A stretch of 64,000 nt of DNA from Tenrec ecaudatus (lineage: Eukaryota > Chordata > Mammalia > Afrosoricida > Tenrecidae). The DNA is taken from positions 144,184,025-144,248,024 of the forward strand of contig NC_134539.1 in NCBI RefSeq assembly GCF_050624435.1, in the 5' to 3' direction. The notes beneath the pieces were generated by a model. That model saw only the letters and a program-made list of their open reading frames with translations, made no database searches and was not told the DNA's origin. Positions 36,801-49,400 of this stretch are shown here, one piece after another; positions within the stretch are counted from its first letter, which is position 1; each line of letters begins with the position of its first letter. Both the position numbers and the translations under genes were made by a program.

Positions 36801-39800
36801 GCGAAAGAGGGTATTCGCTTCCAGATAAAGCGGGAACCCGGACACATTTCCAGGGATCGTTTGGGTCAGCGGGTCCGATGGAAAGGAGTTCCTCTACTGC
36901 AGCCATCCAGCTGGGGGCAGAGACGACCTGAAATCCCGTCCCTCAGCGCTTCCCTCGGGAATTCTCCCGGGCCGGCGCAGCGCCCGGGCTGCTGCGCGCA
37001 TGCATGCCCGCGGCGGCACCCTCCCAAACGCTCGGCCCGGTTCTGCTGGGGCTTTCCGATGCGCAGCAGACTCTGGATCTTGGAACCCGAAGACGCGACC
37101 CTCGAGTTCGTGGTCTGCGTGCGCCGGGGTCAGGGAAGTGCCTTGTCCCTTCAGAACTTGTGACGTCACGGGGGGGGGCACAGCGGCATCCCCGCTCTGC
37201 GCCCCTGGACACCCACTTCCGGCATGGACGGCGCACCAGGACTTCGTGATCCCGAGAATCGCCGGGAACCAGCGGGAAAACCGAATCGGAAAGCCGGGCG
37301 CGTGCAGGCCTGCAGCCGGGGAACTCAGCGCAGAGCGGGGTTGTGCTTCTCAGCCTTCGGACTGACGTGCAGCGCCTCGCTCTTCCCGGTCACCTGTGTC
37401 GGGAGCAGCGTCCAGAGCAGCGGTTCTCAACCTGGGGGTCGCGACCCCTTGGGGGGGGATCGAACGACCCTTTCACAGGGATCGCCAGATTCATCGCAGT
37501 AGCAAAATGACAGTGATGAAGTAGCAACGAAAATAATATGGGTGGGGGGTGCACCACCACATGAGGACCTATGTGAAAGGGTCGCGGCCTGAGGCAGGTT
37601 GAGAAACGCTGTTCCAGAGGGCGGCTAAGGGGCGAAAAAGCATTCCTAAAGAATAGGAACCGCTAACTCTAGAACAGGGAGAGGAAGGAGGAAGTCCGAC
37701 TGGCTGGAGGGAGGACCCCCTTCAAATCAGTACATGCAGTTAGGGGCAGTTCACCCTCAAGGGCTGTCGCGTGCATGCAGCCACAAGCTTGCAAGGCACA
37801 GCCCACATTCCAGAGACAGGCTCTAAAACCCCAAAGGCACAGTCCCAAAGGGCACCCCAATAGCCCTCCTGATTCTAAAGCATCCAGCAGCCTGCACTAC
37901 GCCTCCATCTCTCATCACGACATGATCAGCCTTGGCTGGTGGGCTAGAGGGTTGAAGCCAGCACCCAGGGAGACCCCAGCAGTGGCTAGAGACAATTAGC
38001 AATGATCTGGGCACTACGTTCTTCATTAGCTGTGGTTCCTCTTCGCGTCTCTCGCGTGGGTGATGGAGAGAGAACTGGACCAAAGGCGCTGGCGTCCATG
38101 GTACTGTTGGCTCTCAATGTCCAACGTGTGACTAAGCAGTCTTGAGGTCCCCTGAGGTCCATCTAAGCCCCAGGCTAGACCCCCCCCACCCTTGGCAGCC
38201 CAGTACTAGGCCCACTTCCCACCCGGCTCTGCCAGCGAGTATGCCCAGACGGCAGCTGCTCTTGAGGCTGACCAAAGAGAAACAGGATTGGTGTGGGTGG
38301 GGCACGGGCTCAGAGTCATAGAAAGCCTTTCAAGGCAAATGCAAAGACACCTCCCATCAGCAGACGGGCCAGGCGCCTGCCCTTGGACAACGGAATGCTA
38401 GCTGTTTTCCAGAGGGACTGACCACTCGTCCCAGGCTACACATGACACCCAGGGCCCTTTCCTAAGCACCGCGCTTCGTTTCTACTCTCTGTATTCTCGG
38501 TCTGATGGCCGAAATGACCTCCAAGTCAAGAGGCTTTCAAAGAATGGGAATGTTTGGAAGGGAGAGGTGACACCGCCCCATTCCGACCCAGCTGGGCACC
38601 TTCACCAGCAGACCCGCTGGGGTGGAAGGTTCTCGACAGGGGGGTAGGTCTCGTGGCGTGCGCGTTTGGGGGAGGGGCTGGGCAACAGGTTTCGAAAGGT
38701 CTACATACACTTGTTTTGGCATGGCTCTCTATGTCATCCACAGTGGAGGTGTGCTGATTGCAAACTTTTATGTTGGTTTGTTCATGCATGTTTTTCTCGT
38801 ACTCTCGAACGTCATCCATTGTCATATCTGAAAGAAGGTCAAGACGTTGGTAACTTCCGTTATTCAATGCAAACTTTCAGCGGGCGGGGAGGGGGCAGAG
38901 GGGGAGACTTGAGGGGATGATGGTAGGTAGTTTTGCACAAGCCGTAAGAGAGGTTCCAGAAGCAGGGTCTCCCGTAACTTTATGAGGAGGAATCATAAAG
39001 TTAGCTCCAAGGGGGTGACGCCAGGAAGTGACAAGACCCTGGGAACAGAGAAGAGCGGAAACTGTCCCAGGAACGTGGCCGCGCAGAGAGCTGGTAGGCG
39101 GAAAGGTTAGCACGTGGCGTGGGCAGTGCTGTAGCCCGCAGCCCAGGAGACATCCTGAGAAGAATCCTTAGGGTGGTGGTTCTCAACCTGGGGGTCGCGA
39201 CCCCTTTGGGGGGGTGTCTAAAGACCCTTTCACAGGGGTCACCCGATTCATAACAGTAGCAAAATGACAGTGCTGAAGTAGTAATGAAAATAATGTTCTG
39301 GTTGAGGGGTTTGCACCCATGAGGGTGTATGAAAGGGTCGTGGCCTTAGGCAGGCTGAGAACCACTGCCCCAGGGGCACATGTCTTGATTTGCCTGGCTT
39401 CACACTTACCTTCCAGAGGCCTTTCCAAATAGACTTGGAGTGGCTTTAAGTGCCTGCAATCAACTTGACAGACGCTTGCTATGGCAGGAGCCCGGAACAG
39501 TACAAGGCAGGGCTGACAGTCATGGGGACCAGTGAGATGTCTTTCTACCCAGCAGCCCCAGCATCAGAGAGCACAGGTCTGTACCGAACCTCCAGTGGAG
39601 CCTAACAGCTTGACGATGGCTGACACAACTTCCACCCACGGGGGTCTATAAATAAAAGCGCACGTGGCACCATTTCTGATTTAGGGCCCGAGGCTGCAGT
39701 TTTTCAGCATTTCGGGATTGTGATCTCTTAATCTAAGTGGTTCTCAGTGGCCATCTGGTGGCATTTTTTTGGTTGCCACAAGGGGCCACTACCGGCATCG

Positions 39801-40039
39801 AGAAGCCAAGGTGGCTGCCAAACCACCCATGATGCACAGGGACAACCCCTGATGATGAAGAATTAGGGATCTGGCCCCAAATGTCAGTAGCTCCGCAGCT
39901 GGGTTGTGAAACCCTGTGGGAATCTTAAAAACTGTCATCGAAGAATCCATCTCCAGTGTGAGAAACACATTAAAAGTGTCTCTGTCTGCAAATGTCTGTG
40001 CATTGGGCCCCTTTCCCCTACATTTTTATCAGAGGTCTC

Positions 40040-40075
<36 letters not shown>

Positions 40076-43000
40076 GTGCTGCTCTCCTGGCAGAAGTTAA
40101 CTTCCTGCCTCTTTACAGGGAGGTGTGTTGAACAATGGCTGGATCCACGGCCCTGATCCCTAGCTGGAAGCCACAGCCGAACCGTCTCCTGAAGTGTTCT
40201 CTGCATCATGTGGCCCAGCCTCTTTTTACGTCAGGCCCTTGCCAGAAGCTCATGATTCCATTCAGTGTGGCCCGGGACCAAGATGGAGGGCAGCTCGGAT
40301 GCTGGACCTGGGGCGATTTCACCCCGCCCTCCGCCCCTGAACTTGTCCGTCACAAGCGCGGTCCATAAGCAGTGTTAGTGTGAAGGATGCCAAGCAGCAG
40401 TCTGGCCAAGCAAGAAGCATGCTTTGTTTTAGGAAACTCGAGGTCACCGGGAGGCAAGAAAGAGAGGCTTTGTGATTAGGGCACATGCATCTTCGTTCAC
40501 ACTGAACACATTCTCTCAGCAGTTCCTCCCAGCTCAGTGGCTGCTGATCAAAATGCCCCAAACACAGACACACCTGGAATAGTACTAAAAGGTCATTTTC
40601 TTGCAAACACTTTAAAATAAAAACATTTTTCTGCTTGAGACCAAATCTCTCATTAGACAATTTCTTTCCCACCCTGCATCCCCTCCGACGGGAATAGCGA
40701 AGCCACCAGTGAAGGCGTCCTGCCTTCTTTGTGCCAGTGAACCCGCTAGCAACCATCCTTTATCCTTAACCAGCTTGACGACAAGAGAGGGACACGCATC
40801 GGGACCTCGGGGACCACGCATTGATCTCGTCCAAGATCTATCTCTTCCATCGAGGTGGAAAGGGCTTAGCAACAAGCTCGCTCGTTACTGCCCTGCTTCT
40901 AACAGTGAGACATGGAACGGAATCCAGGGGATAGATATTGCTAGATGGTCATTAAACATGATGTAAAGAGGTCCTTGGCACAGGAGTTAAAACAAACAAA
41001 CAAACAGAAACAAAACAGCAAAGACAGTCCATATTGCAAGAAACTACTTTTTGTTAAGGAAAAAAAAGAACCCCAAACATTTCATACATGTGAAAAAAAA
41101 AGGCTGACAGGACACATGTTGAGGTGTCAACAAGGAGGATGTCTCAGAGTGGGGGTTCGGGGAGTGTTCCTGTCTTTCTTTTGGTTTACCTGTCTTTTCT
41201 AAATGGTTGACACCAAACAGGCACCCACTGGGAGGCCTGAAAAAGTATGTATACTTGGATAAGAAAGGGAAAAAAATAACATTATTAAAAAAAAGTTATT
41301 TGGGGTCGTTACGAAGATCTGAAAGGGAAAAAATAACATTATTAAAAAAATTATTTGGGGTCATTACGAAGATCTCTAAAAAATCACTTCCATGGAGTCA
41401 ATTCTGACTCTCAGAGGTCCTATAGGGCTGAGTAGAACTGCCCCTGTGGGTTTTTGGGGCTGTAATTCCTTCCCCACGCCCCCCATCCCCACTCCCCTAC
41501 CCCCATAATGCTTCATCTCTCTCCTGTGGAGCAGCTGGTGGATTAGGACTGCTGACATAGTTGTTCGTAGTCCAACACGTAACCCGGGACGCTACCAGAG
41601 GTGCCCCAAGGCTGCGACTCTACGGTGTAGAAAGCCTTGTCTTTCTCCCTCAGCGTGGCTGGTGGTTTCAAACCACTGATCTTGAGGTGAGTAGCCCAAT
41701 GTGAGGAAGATGGGTACCATCTGGCTCCTGCAGAACTTATCCTGGGGAAGGCCCAGTGTTTGGTTCTGTTATAAACAAGTTTGCCATGACCCAGGGGTAA
41801 GAGACCAGGGCAGCTAAGCAGGAAGCATCTTTTCCAGAATCTCTGCCCTCTCCAGAAATACCATCTACTGCTGTTTTTATTTGTTTTGAAAATGAGGAAC
41901 AAAGAGTACATTGTCAGACAATTTCATCTAAGAGATAAAACAACTCCCAGCAAGACCACTTTGGAATGACCGTGTCTGTGAGAGTTATTCTCTAAGAGCT
42001 GATGATGATTGGGTCTCCATGGATGCTGACACTTCCACACTATGTTTGCCTCCAGGGACCATAAATGGCCCAGAGCAATGGTGTAAAATTTCAAGATTCC
42101 TCAGTAATTTATGGAAAACCCAATCAAGTTCCAACATCACTGCTCAGGTTATCTGGGCAAAAAAAAAAAAAAAAAAAAAAGCATAGCGTTTCTGTAGAAG
42201 AACCCCCTGGGTAAATTCAATTACAGATCCTGATGACGGATTATACTTTCAGAGATGATTTGTCTTCATTACAGATTGATTTCCAATGATCAGAGTGACT
42301 TCTAACAATTTACGCTCCCAACTCGAAGTTTCCAGCAAGCAAATGCTTCGGGCCATCTGAGCAACTCTTGTAAAAGGAACTGGGTGTCAAAGGTTTTGCA
42401 AAACCAGCCAGGGAAGAATCACCTTTACCCTTAGAGATGTTTGCAAGATGTCACAATTTAACTTTAGGGAGCTAGTGCCTGATCGAAGGGGTCTACGGGA
42501 ACGAAGACATCTGGCGCCTGTGGAGCTGGGCTGACGGGAAGGTTTGCACCAGCGCCAGGGCATCCTCTGGCCACGGGAACGGAATGTCCTTGCGTTGCTC
42601 TTCAGTGGACGATGCTGCCCCTCCAGAGGCCACTTCTTTCCATCTCTTCTTGTCCTTGCTTCGGGTGAGGGGGGAGGCAACTCCTGCATCGCCTGGCCTG
42701 GATGTGAAGGCCACACGAAGCCAGGCCTGAGTGGGACCTCTTCCTCATCAGGCGATCATGCTGAGCCCACACCCCCGTCGCCACCACGCCAGCGACGCCA
42801 AAGCAGGTCTGGCCCCAGGGCCATTTAACTGCGGAATCTTTTGAGTTTCAGAAACTGTAAACTGCCAGCTCTCATGAAACAGCAAACTATTGGGAGCTGG
42901 AGGCACAGGGAATCCAGGGTGGATGACACCTTCAGGACCAGGGGTGTGAGGGGCGATGCTGGGAGAGTGTAGGGTGAGTGGGTTGGAAAGGGGGAACTGA

Positions 43001-43394
43001 TTAGAAGGATCCACATGTGACCTCTTCCCTGGGAGAGGAACAGCAGAGAAGTGGGGAAGGGAGACTCCGGATAGGGCAAGATATGACAAAATAACGATGT
43101 ATAAATTACCAAGGGCACATGAGGGAGGGGGGAGCGGGGAGGGAGGGGAAAAAAAAAGAGGACCTGATGCAAAGGGCTTAAGTGGAGAGCAAATGCTTTG
43201 AAAATGATTAGGGCAAAGAATGTATGGATGTGCTTTATACAATTGATGTATTGTATATGTATGGATTGTGATAAGAGTTGTATGAGCCCCTAATAAAATG
43301 TAAAAAAAACAAAACAAAAAAAAGAAACAGCAAACTATGCCTCAACTGTGAGCCCTGGTCTGCCTCTGCCATGTTCTAGTATGTATATATATAA

Positions 43395-43435
<41 letters not shown>

Positions 43436-46400
43436 CATACATACACATACACACAAGGAGGTACCCCCCAAAACCATTTTTCTCTGGTCACAGTGAATTT
43501 TTTTGTAAAAGCAGTTTCGCTCAAACCATGTTTTTGTGATGGCTGATTTAAGAGAACAACGTGCGGCTATGAACTGTCACTTCCTGCTGGGGGGTAGGGG
43601 GTGGGGAGTGGGAAGGGGGAAATGCTGCAGAAACTATTGTGATGTTGAACACAGCTTACAAGGCTGGCGCTATGGGAAAACCTCAAGTGTAAGAGTGGTT
43701 TTCTCTGCCAATAAAAGGTGAAATGTTGATTGAGGACAAGCCTTGTTCAAGGCGTCCCTCAACTTCCCGAATGGACGAAAATGTGGACAACATTCACGCC
43801 CTTGTGCACAAAGACGGACAACGATGGACTATTGAAGAGATGGGGAAGTTCTCTGGACTGTCTTGGAGCTCAGTTCAGTGAATTTTAACAGAAGATTTGG
43901 GAATGGGAAAGATCGCTGCAGAATTTGTGCCTTGGGTTCTGACTGCTCGGAAAAAAGCATCGACTATATGCATGCCGTGCTCTCAGAGAACAGCTCCAAG
44001 GTGACCCCGACTTTTTTCCAAGGTCGTTACTGGCGACGAGACATGGTGCTCTTGTTACAAGCCCGAAAGCAAATATCAATAAGCCAGTGGAAGATGTCAT
44101 CGTCACCTTGCCCCCCCAAAAGCTCGTCAAGAGAAATCAAAGATTAAGACGATGTTCATTTGCTTTTTTGATGTGAGGGAGATAGTGCATTTGGAGTTTT
44201 TTTAGAGGTTCCAAAAAGATTGTGTCACAGTGTGTGACAAAAAAGACCTGATTTGTGGCAGACGGGGGACTGGTTTTGCCACCACGACAATGCACCTGCT
44301 CACACAGCCACCTCACTGTGCCAGTTTGGGGCCCGAAACAGCATGCCTTTCTTGCCCCACGCACCTGACTCACATGACCTTGCTCCATGTGACTTCTTTT
44401 TGTTTCTGCGAAGGAAGAGGGACCTGAAAGGACAGCGAGTTGACGATGTAGAAGAGGTGAAGGAAAAAAGGAGGGAAGTGCTGTCAGCCATCCAAACAGA
44501 AGTGTTTGAAAAATGTTCCCAAGAATGGAATCGCAGATTTGACTAATGTATTAAGTGTACTTTGAAGGTGATGAGGTTGTTTTGTAAAAAAAAAAAAAAT
44601 TAAATACATAGCTTTGAAAAAAAAGTCTGGTTTTGTTGGGTACCCCCTAGTCATATATATAATAATTGAAATCCTTAAACACATGTGTGTGTAAGTTTAT
44701 ATATGTTTAAGGATTTGAATTATTCACGGAATCATTTAAATAATGCGCCAATTATGTTTCATAAAAAGAATTCAAATAGGAGTGGATTATACAGGGAAAA
44801 GAATTTAATTCCTTTAAAAATCCTTTTAATCACCACTAGAATCCTATTCCTTTTCCTGGAGATAAAATACTATTGAGCATTTGGGGTATATGCAGCCAGA
44901 TTTTTTAAAAAAGAACTCCATGTATGTTATTATAAACATACATATACTTTGAAAATTACTTTGGATGCATTCTTCAGTGATGGAAAAATCCAGGTATTTC
45001 CATCTCAATCCATACAGAACTACCCATTCTTTTTAATTGTTGTGACCGATATCCCTTAGACAGTGCATCAGAATTCATGCAACTAAGTTGGTACGGTGGC
45101 TCAGCGCGCAACTGCAAGGCTGGCACCTGGAGCCCCCCCCCGTTGTTCTGGGGGAGAAAGACGTGGCAGACTGTTTCCATGGAGATTCACAGCCTGGGAA
45201 CCCTCCAGGCCAGTTCTCTGCCCTACACAGTCGCTATGAGCCAGAATCGACGGTCCCACCTAACCACTCCCGAAGAACATACAGAGAAACTCCAAATGCT
45301 TTAGGGCAAGCTTTGTGCTTGGTGCAAACATTGGCACGCTGGCAAGTGCGCGGGTTTCTTCGGTGCACTGCATGCTCGAAGTAGCTCAAACGAACAGAAG
45401 GGAGTCTTCTACTCTGATGGAAAGACCTGTGCTGTATCTAGTGCTTAACTATTTCTCTCTAGTTAGGCATGCAGGAGAGTAATTTTTCCAGACTGCGAGT
45501 TGTACAATGAGAGCCTTGCATGCGTGGCTGGGTCCGAGAGGTGTCGCTGTTGGTGGTGGCGGGGCGTCCACACACCGAGAGTGAGAGTTGATACGCTTTT
45601 GGAGTCATCTTTGGGGAAGGGCCACTTTTGATGTCTTTAAATAACTATAAGCAGAACACATGCTTGTTACAGAGCACTCAGGGACGGCTTTTTCCGTAAC
45701 GAGACTAGCTGAGCCTCAAGGATTCGTGCATCCTCTTTTCCAGGTCACTCAGGTCACTGAGAGCTAGCCCTGGATCCCACAGGTGTGGCTATTTCCATAG
45801 CTTTTAATTCGGGAGGAGGGACCACAGATCGCTTTGGAAGCGGGAGGGGAACCGACGGCTTCCTGGCCCAGAAGAATGAGCATGTACAGGAACACACTGG
45901 CGCCCCAAAGCCCAAACCTGAGGCCCCTGGACAGTTCTCGCTTGACGAATTCAACGTTCGCACGCTTCTTTCTCCACCGTGAGCTGGCTCCAGTCCTCAT
46001 CAGGCCCACCCTAGGGACCTCTAGGCTGATGTCTAAGTCACTGTCATGGTCTCGTTTCATCTAGACCATCTGGACGGCCCCCACCCCGTCCCCATCCTTC
46101 CTCTGGAAGGGTCAGGAGTTCAAAGACAGTCACGAGGCTCCACTCCACTCAACCGCAGCCTCCCTCCGGCCAGCCTGTGCGCTCCTCTCTCAAAACGCTG
46201 TCAGACATGGACGGCGAAACCACGTTTGTGTCAAGCTTGGCTGCCTATTTTCATCCGTCTCCCCTCTCATCCCTTCTTCTGAAGTGTCTTGTTGTTGCTG
46301 TCTTTAATTAGAGTTCCGGTCATGCAGCAAGGCCCAGCACGAGCGGATAAAGATCAATCAGGGCTGCGAAAGACGAATCCAACTTCTCCGCAGCGGAGGT

Positions 46401-49400
46401 GGTCACGCGTTGTGGGGGACAAGAGCAGAATGCAATCTGCTTAGGGCAACAGCGAGGTGACAGCCACAAAGACACACACTACTCCCGGAGGAGCGGCCGC
46501 CAGCCTCTCTGCAAGGTCTTTGCCCCAGACTCTTAATTAAGCGCCGGGGGTGCTGAGTTTCATTAGGGACAGGCACCCTGGTGGCCACGTCAGAAGTGGG
46601 GTGACGTCTGAGCCCGGTACAAGTGGATAGTCTAGAAGCAGCTGGCTAGAATTCACCCTCGAGCCAATGCATCTGCTGAGTTCCCTCTGAGTTCCCTCAG
46701 CTACCTTTGCTAGCTCACCTGTCGACTGCCCCCCAAACCAAACCCGTGGCCGTCCAGCCAGTCCTGCTTCAGGGCGGCCCAGTGGGGCCCACAGGGTCCC
46801 CTCAATCTGCGATCTTTCTGGAAGCTAGCAGCCAAGCCACTGAGACCCCTTCTCTGTCTAACTCCAAACCGTGAAGCTGGCTGCCAGGGCTGCCAGTCTA
46901 CAGAGGGTGCCTTTGTCTGCTTCTCACATGGCGCCACGGGTTTGGCAGCTGGCTCTGAAGAGATGTCAACCATTCTACACTCTAGTCTAAAGGACTCCAA
47001 CTACTCCTGCTGCCTGAAGGAAACTGTCCCTACAAGCCAACCTGGTCTCCAGCCTCTGCTATATGCCCGTGGGCATCAGCTGTGTGTGTGTGTGTGTTTC
47101 TTCAAACACAGATTCCGGGCCTCCCAGAGGTTCTCACTAAGTAGATCTGGGGGGGGGGGGGGTCAGTGCCTTTGCAGTCCCAGCAAGTTCCGGGAGATGC
47201 TGATGTTGCCGGGTGGGAACCGCATGGCAAGGGTTTCTTTGCTTTGGCTCCTTTCAAGGCGAACTGACGAGAGCCTGGCGGAGCCTGTGTGGACCATGGG
47301 AAGATAAGCCACTTCCAGTACTCAAAGCTGAAGGGCTACCTCGCTGGACACCTAGCTTCGGCTACACTGAAGATCGCCCATTTGCCTCAAAGACCTACAA
47401 GGTTTCCAGCATTTCCTTGGCGTAAGGGGCTGGGGCCACAAGCAGGCATTTGATGGATGGAGTGTCTGCATCTGTTGGAATGGGGTGGGGGCACGGTTTC
47501 CTGGTCAGGAGCTGGGGGCGCGGGTTAAGAGGGGTGTGATGGGGAGAGCAGCTATTTCTGTGAAACTGATGGGTGGTTCTGTGGCCCCTCGCTGCCTGAA
47601 AAGGCTGCTTGTGTGGATTGGGGCTTTGACTGTGTACTTAGTGGGTGGAGAGAGTCTCTAGGGAGAACCAGGTGCCCTCTGATCTACATCCACTAAACCA
47701 CACACTGTGGGGTTTTTCCCTGCACTTAGAATAAAAAAAGGCTGGTTGGTCAATAGACTCTTTGAGCTGTTCACAGCCCTACCTAGTCCACCCTAAATTA
47801 AAAAAGTGGGAGTGGGGTGGGGTGGGGGTTGTTCTCATCTAGAGGGTGGTGCACATAGTTTACATACCCAGCTGCTAACAGTTGGAGTTTGCCCAGAGGT
47901 GCCTTGGAAGAAAGGCCTGGTGATTTACTTCTGAAGAAACTGACCCTGGGCAACCCTGTAAAGCATGGTTTCCCTCTGACACACAGGTTGCCTGAAGTCA
48001 AAACTGGCCCAGCTGGCATCAGTTTGGGTTCTTCTCTTCTCAAAGGGTTCCAGGGATGCAGACCTTCAGTTTCATCTGAATGTACTACTCTAGCACTGGC
48101 TCCCTCAATAGTCTGGGCATCTTTTTATCCGCCCCCAACCTTGGGTGATGGTTTAAAAGAACCCCAAACTCACTGCCATCGAGTATATTCTGACATAGCC
48201 ATCAATGAGAGCAATCTAAAGACGAGAAATCCAAGATTAGAAATCCTTTCAATAGTAGAAGCCTCATTTTTTCTCCCGAGGAGCTGCCAGTGGTTTCAAA
48301 CTGCTGGCCTTGCGGTGCTGTTCTGTCCCCGCGATCTTCAATGCAACGAAGAGTTCTGTTCCAGACGGGAGGGGTGACTCAGGGTCACAAGTTCTGGTCC
48401 ACATTTTCGCCCCCTCAGTCCAAGACCTTCCAATATGATCCTTTTCAGAGAAGTTGGTGGGGAGAGCCAGGACCAGCCGCCGGTTTTCCTTTCTGTCCTC
48501 TGCCTCTCGGCGCCCTCCTTTTCTGGTCCACAGATGTACAGGGTGTGGGCCCGCCTGTCCTTTCTGATGCTGCCTTTCCTGAGAAGTCTTTCTCGATGGC
48601 GTTCTGGGCTGTAGAGAAATCTATCCAGGTGGCCTGTCCTTGGTCTTCAAAGGGGCACAGTTTTGGCCCTTCAGGCCCTCAGCCTCTAGCCAAACATCTA
48701 ACCAACTTGAGTCTGTTGTTCCTTGCGTATCCTGTTGCTACCTCCCTGGAACTGGGGCTCAGGGGCCACAAGCTCTGAGGAGACCAGCAGTTACGCCCCT
48801 CTTTTGAGGTCTCTGTCCTTTTGAGAATCTGGTTAACGCACTCCAGAAAAGCACTGGGGTATGGGGTGTAATCTGAGGCCACTCCCATCTCATGGGCAAC
48901 GCCTGGCAATGGCTGGAAGACTGGATGACGCGGTCTGAAAGTGCACTTGCTGCCTGAGCCCAGCACTGAGCGGCAGCAAATGCAATGCATCGATGCATGG
49001 GGACTTACTCTCTTCTGAAGGTGAGCCTGCATTTGGACAAACCCAGGCAGATGCCTTGGTTCTCAAACAATGCAGATCAGGGAGGAGCTGCAAAGAAGGA
49101 AGACCAAACCAAGAACCCATAGCCCAGAGCCTACAGAACCATATCTATTGTTTGCTGGGTGTTTTTTTTTTTCCTCTCCTTTCAAGCACAGTAAGTCTCC
49201 CGGGGTTACAAAGGTCAGGTTTGGGGATAGCGCATTCTTGCCCTTTCATGTTTTGTGAGTATGCCTTCCTGCTGAAACACTGGCCAAAGCCGGCCTGCTA
49301 CAAACCCTTCATCACAATCACCGTCTCTGGTTGGACCAACAGTTCAAAAGGTTGGGGGATTTTACCGGCACTCAGGTAGGGTCTTGTTTGTTACCTGGGG

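Larger units (their letters stand above)
33803..38708 (-). other. PITPNC1: PITPNC1 intron between cassette and terminal exon
   Basis: Holds two AfroSINEs, the intronic CpG island at 36.9-37.4 kb and a SPIN element at 37.4 kb. No other exon was recognised. Confidence 0.75.

Noticed and set aside
36498-37163. 221-codon plus-strand open frame running into the CpG island
   Set aside because: Its 5' part is AT-rich unique sequence, its 3' part merely tracks GC content, and there is no start context or family similarity. The island is reported as regulatory instead.
38526-38708. Continuation of the PITPNC1 cassette frame beyond Ser at 38709
   Set aside because: A gtatgt donor follows directly. 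Joining at it reproduces the known short isoform end, whereas the extension is Pro-rich and unlike any PITP.
44253-44546. 97-codon frame as a host gene
   Set aside because: It is the C-terminal part of a mariner transposase ([18 protein letters not shown]), not a domesticated gene: upstream frames are broken and the terminal repeats are present.
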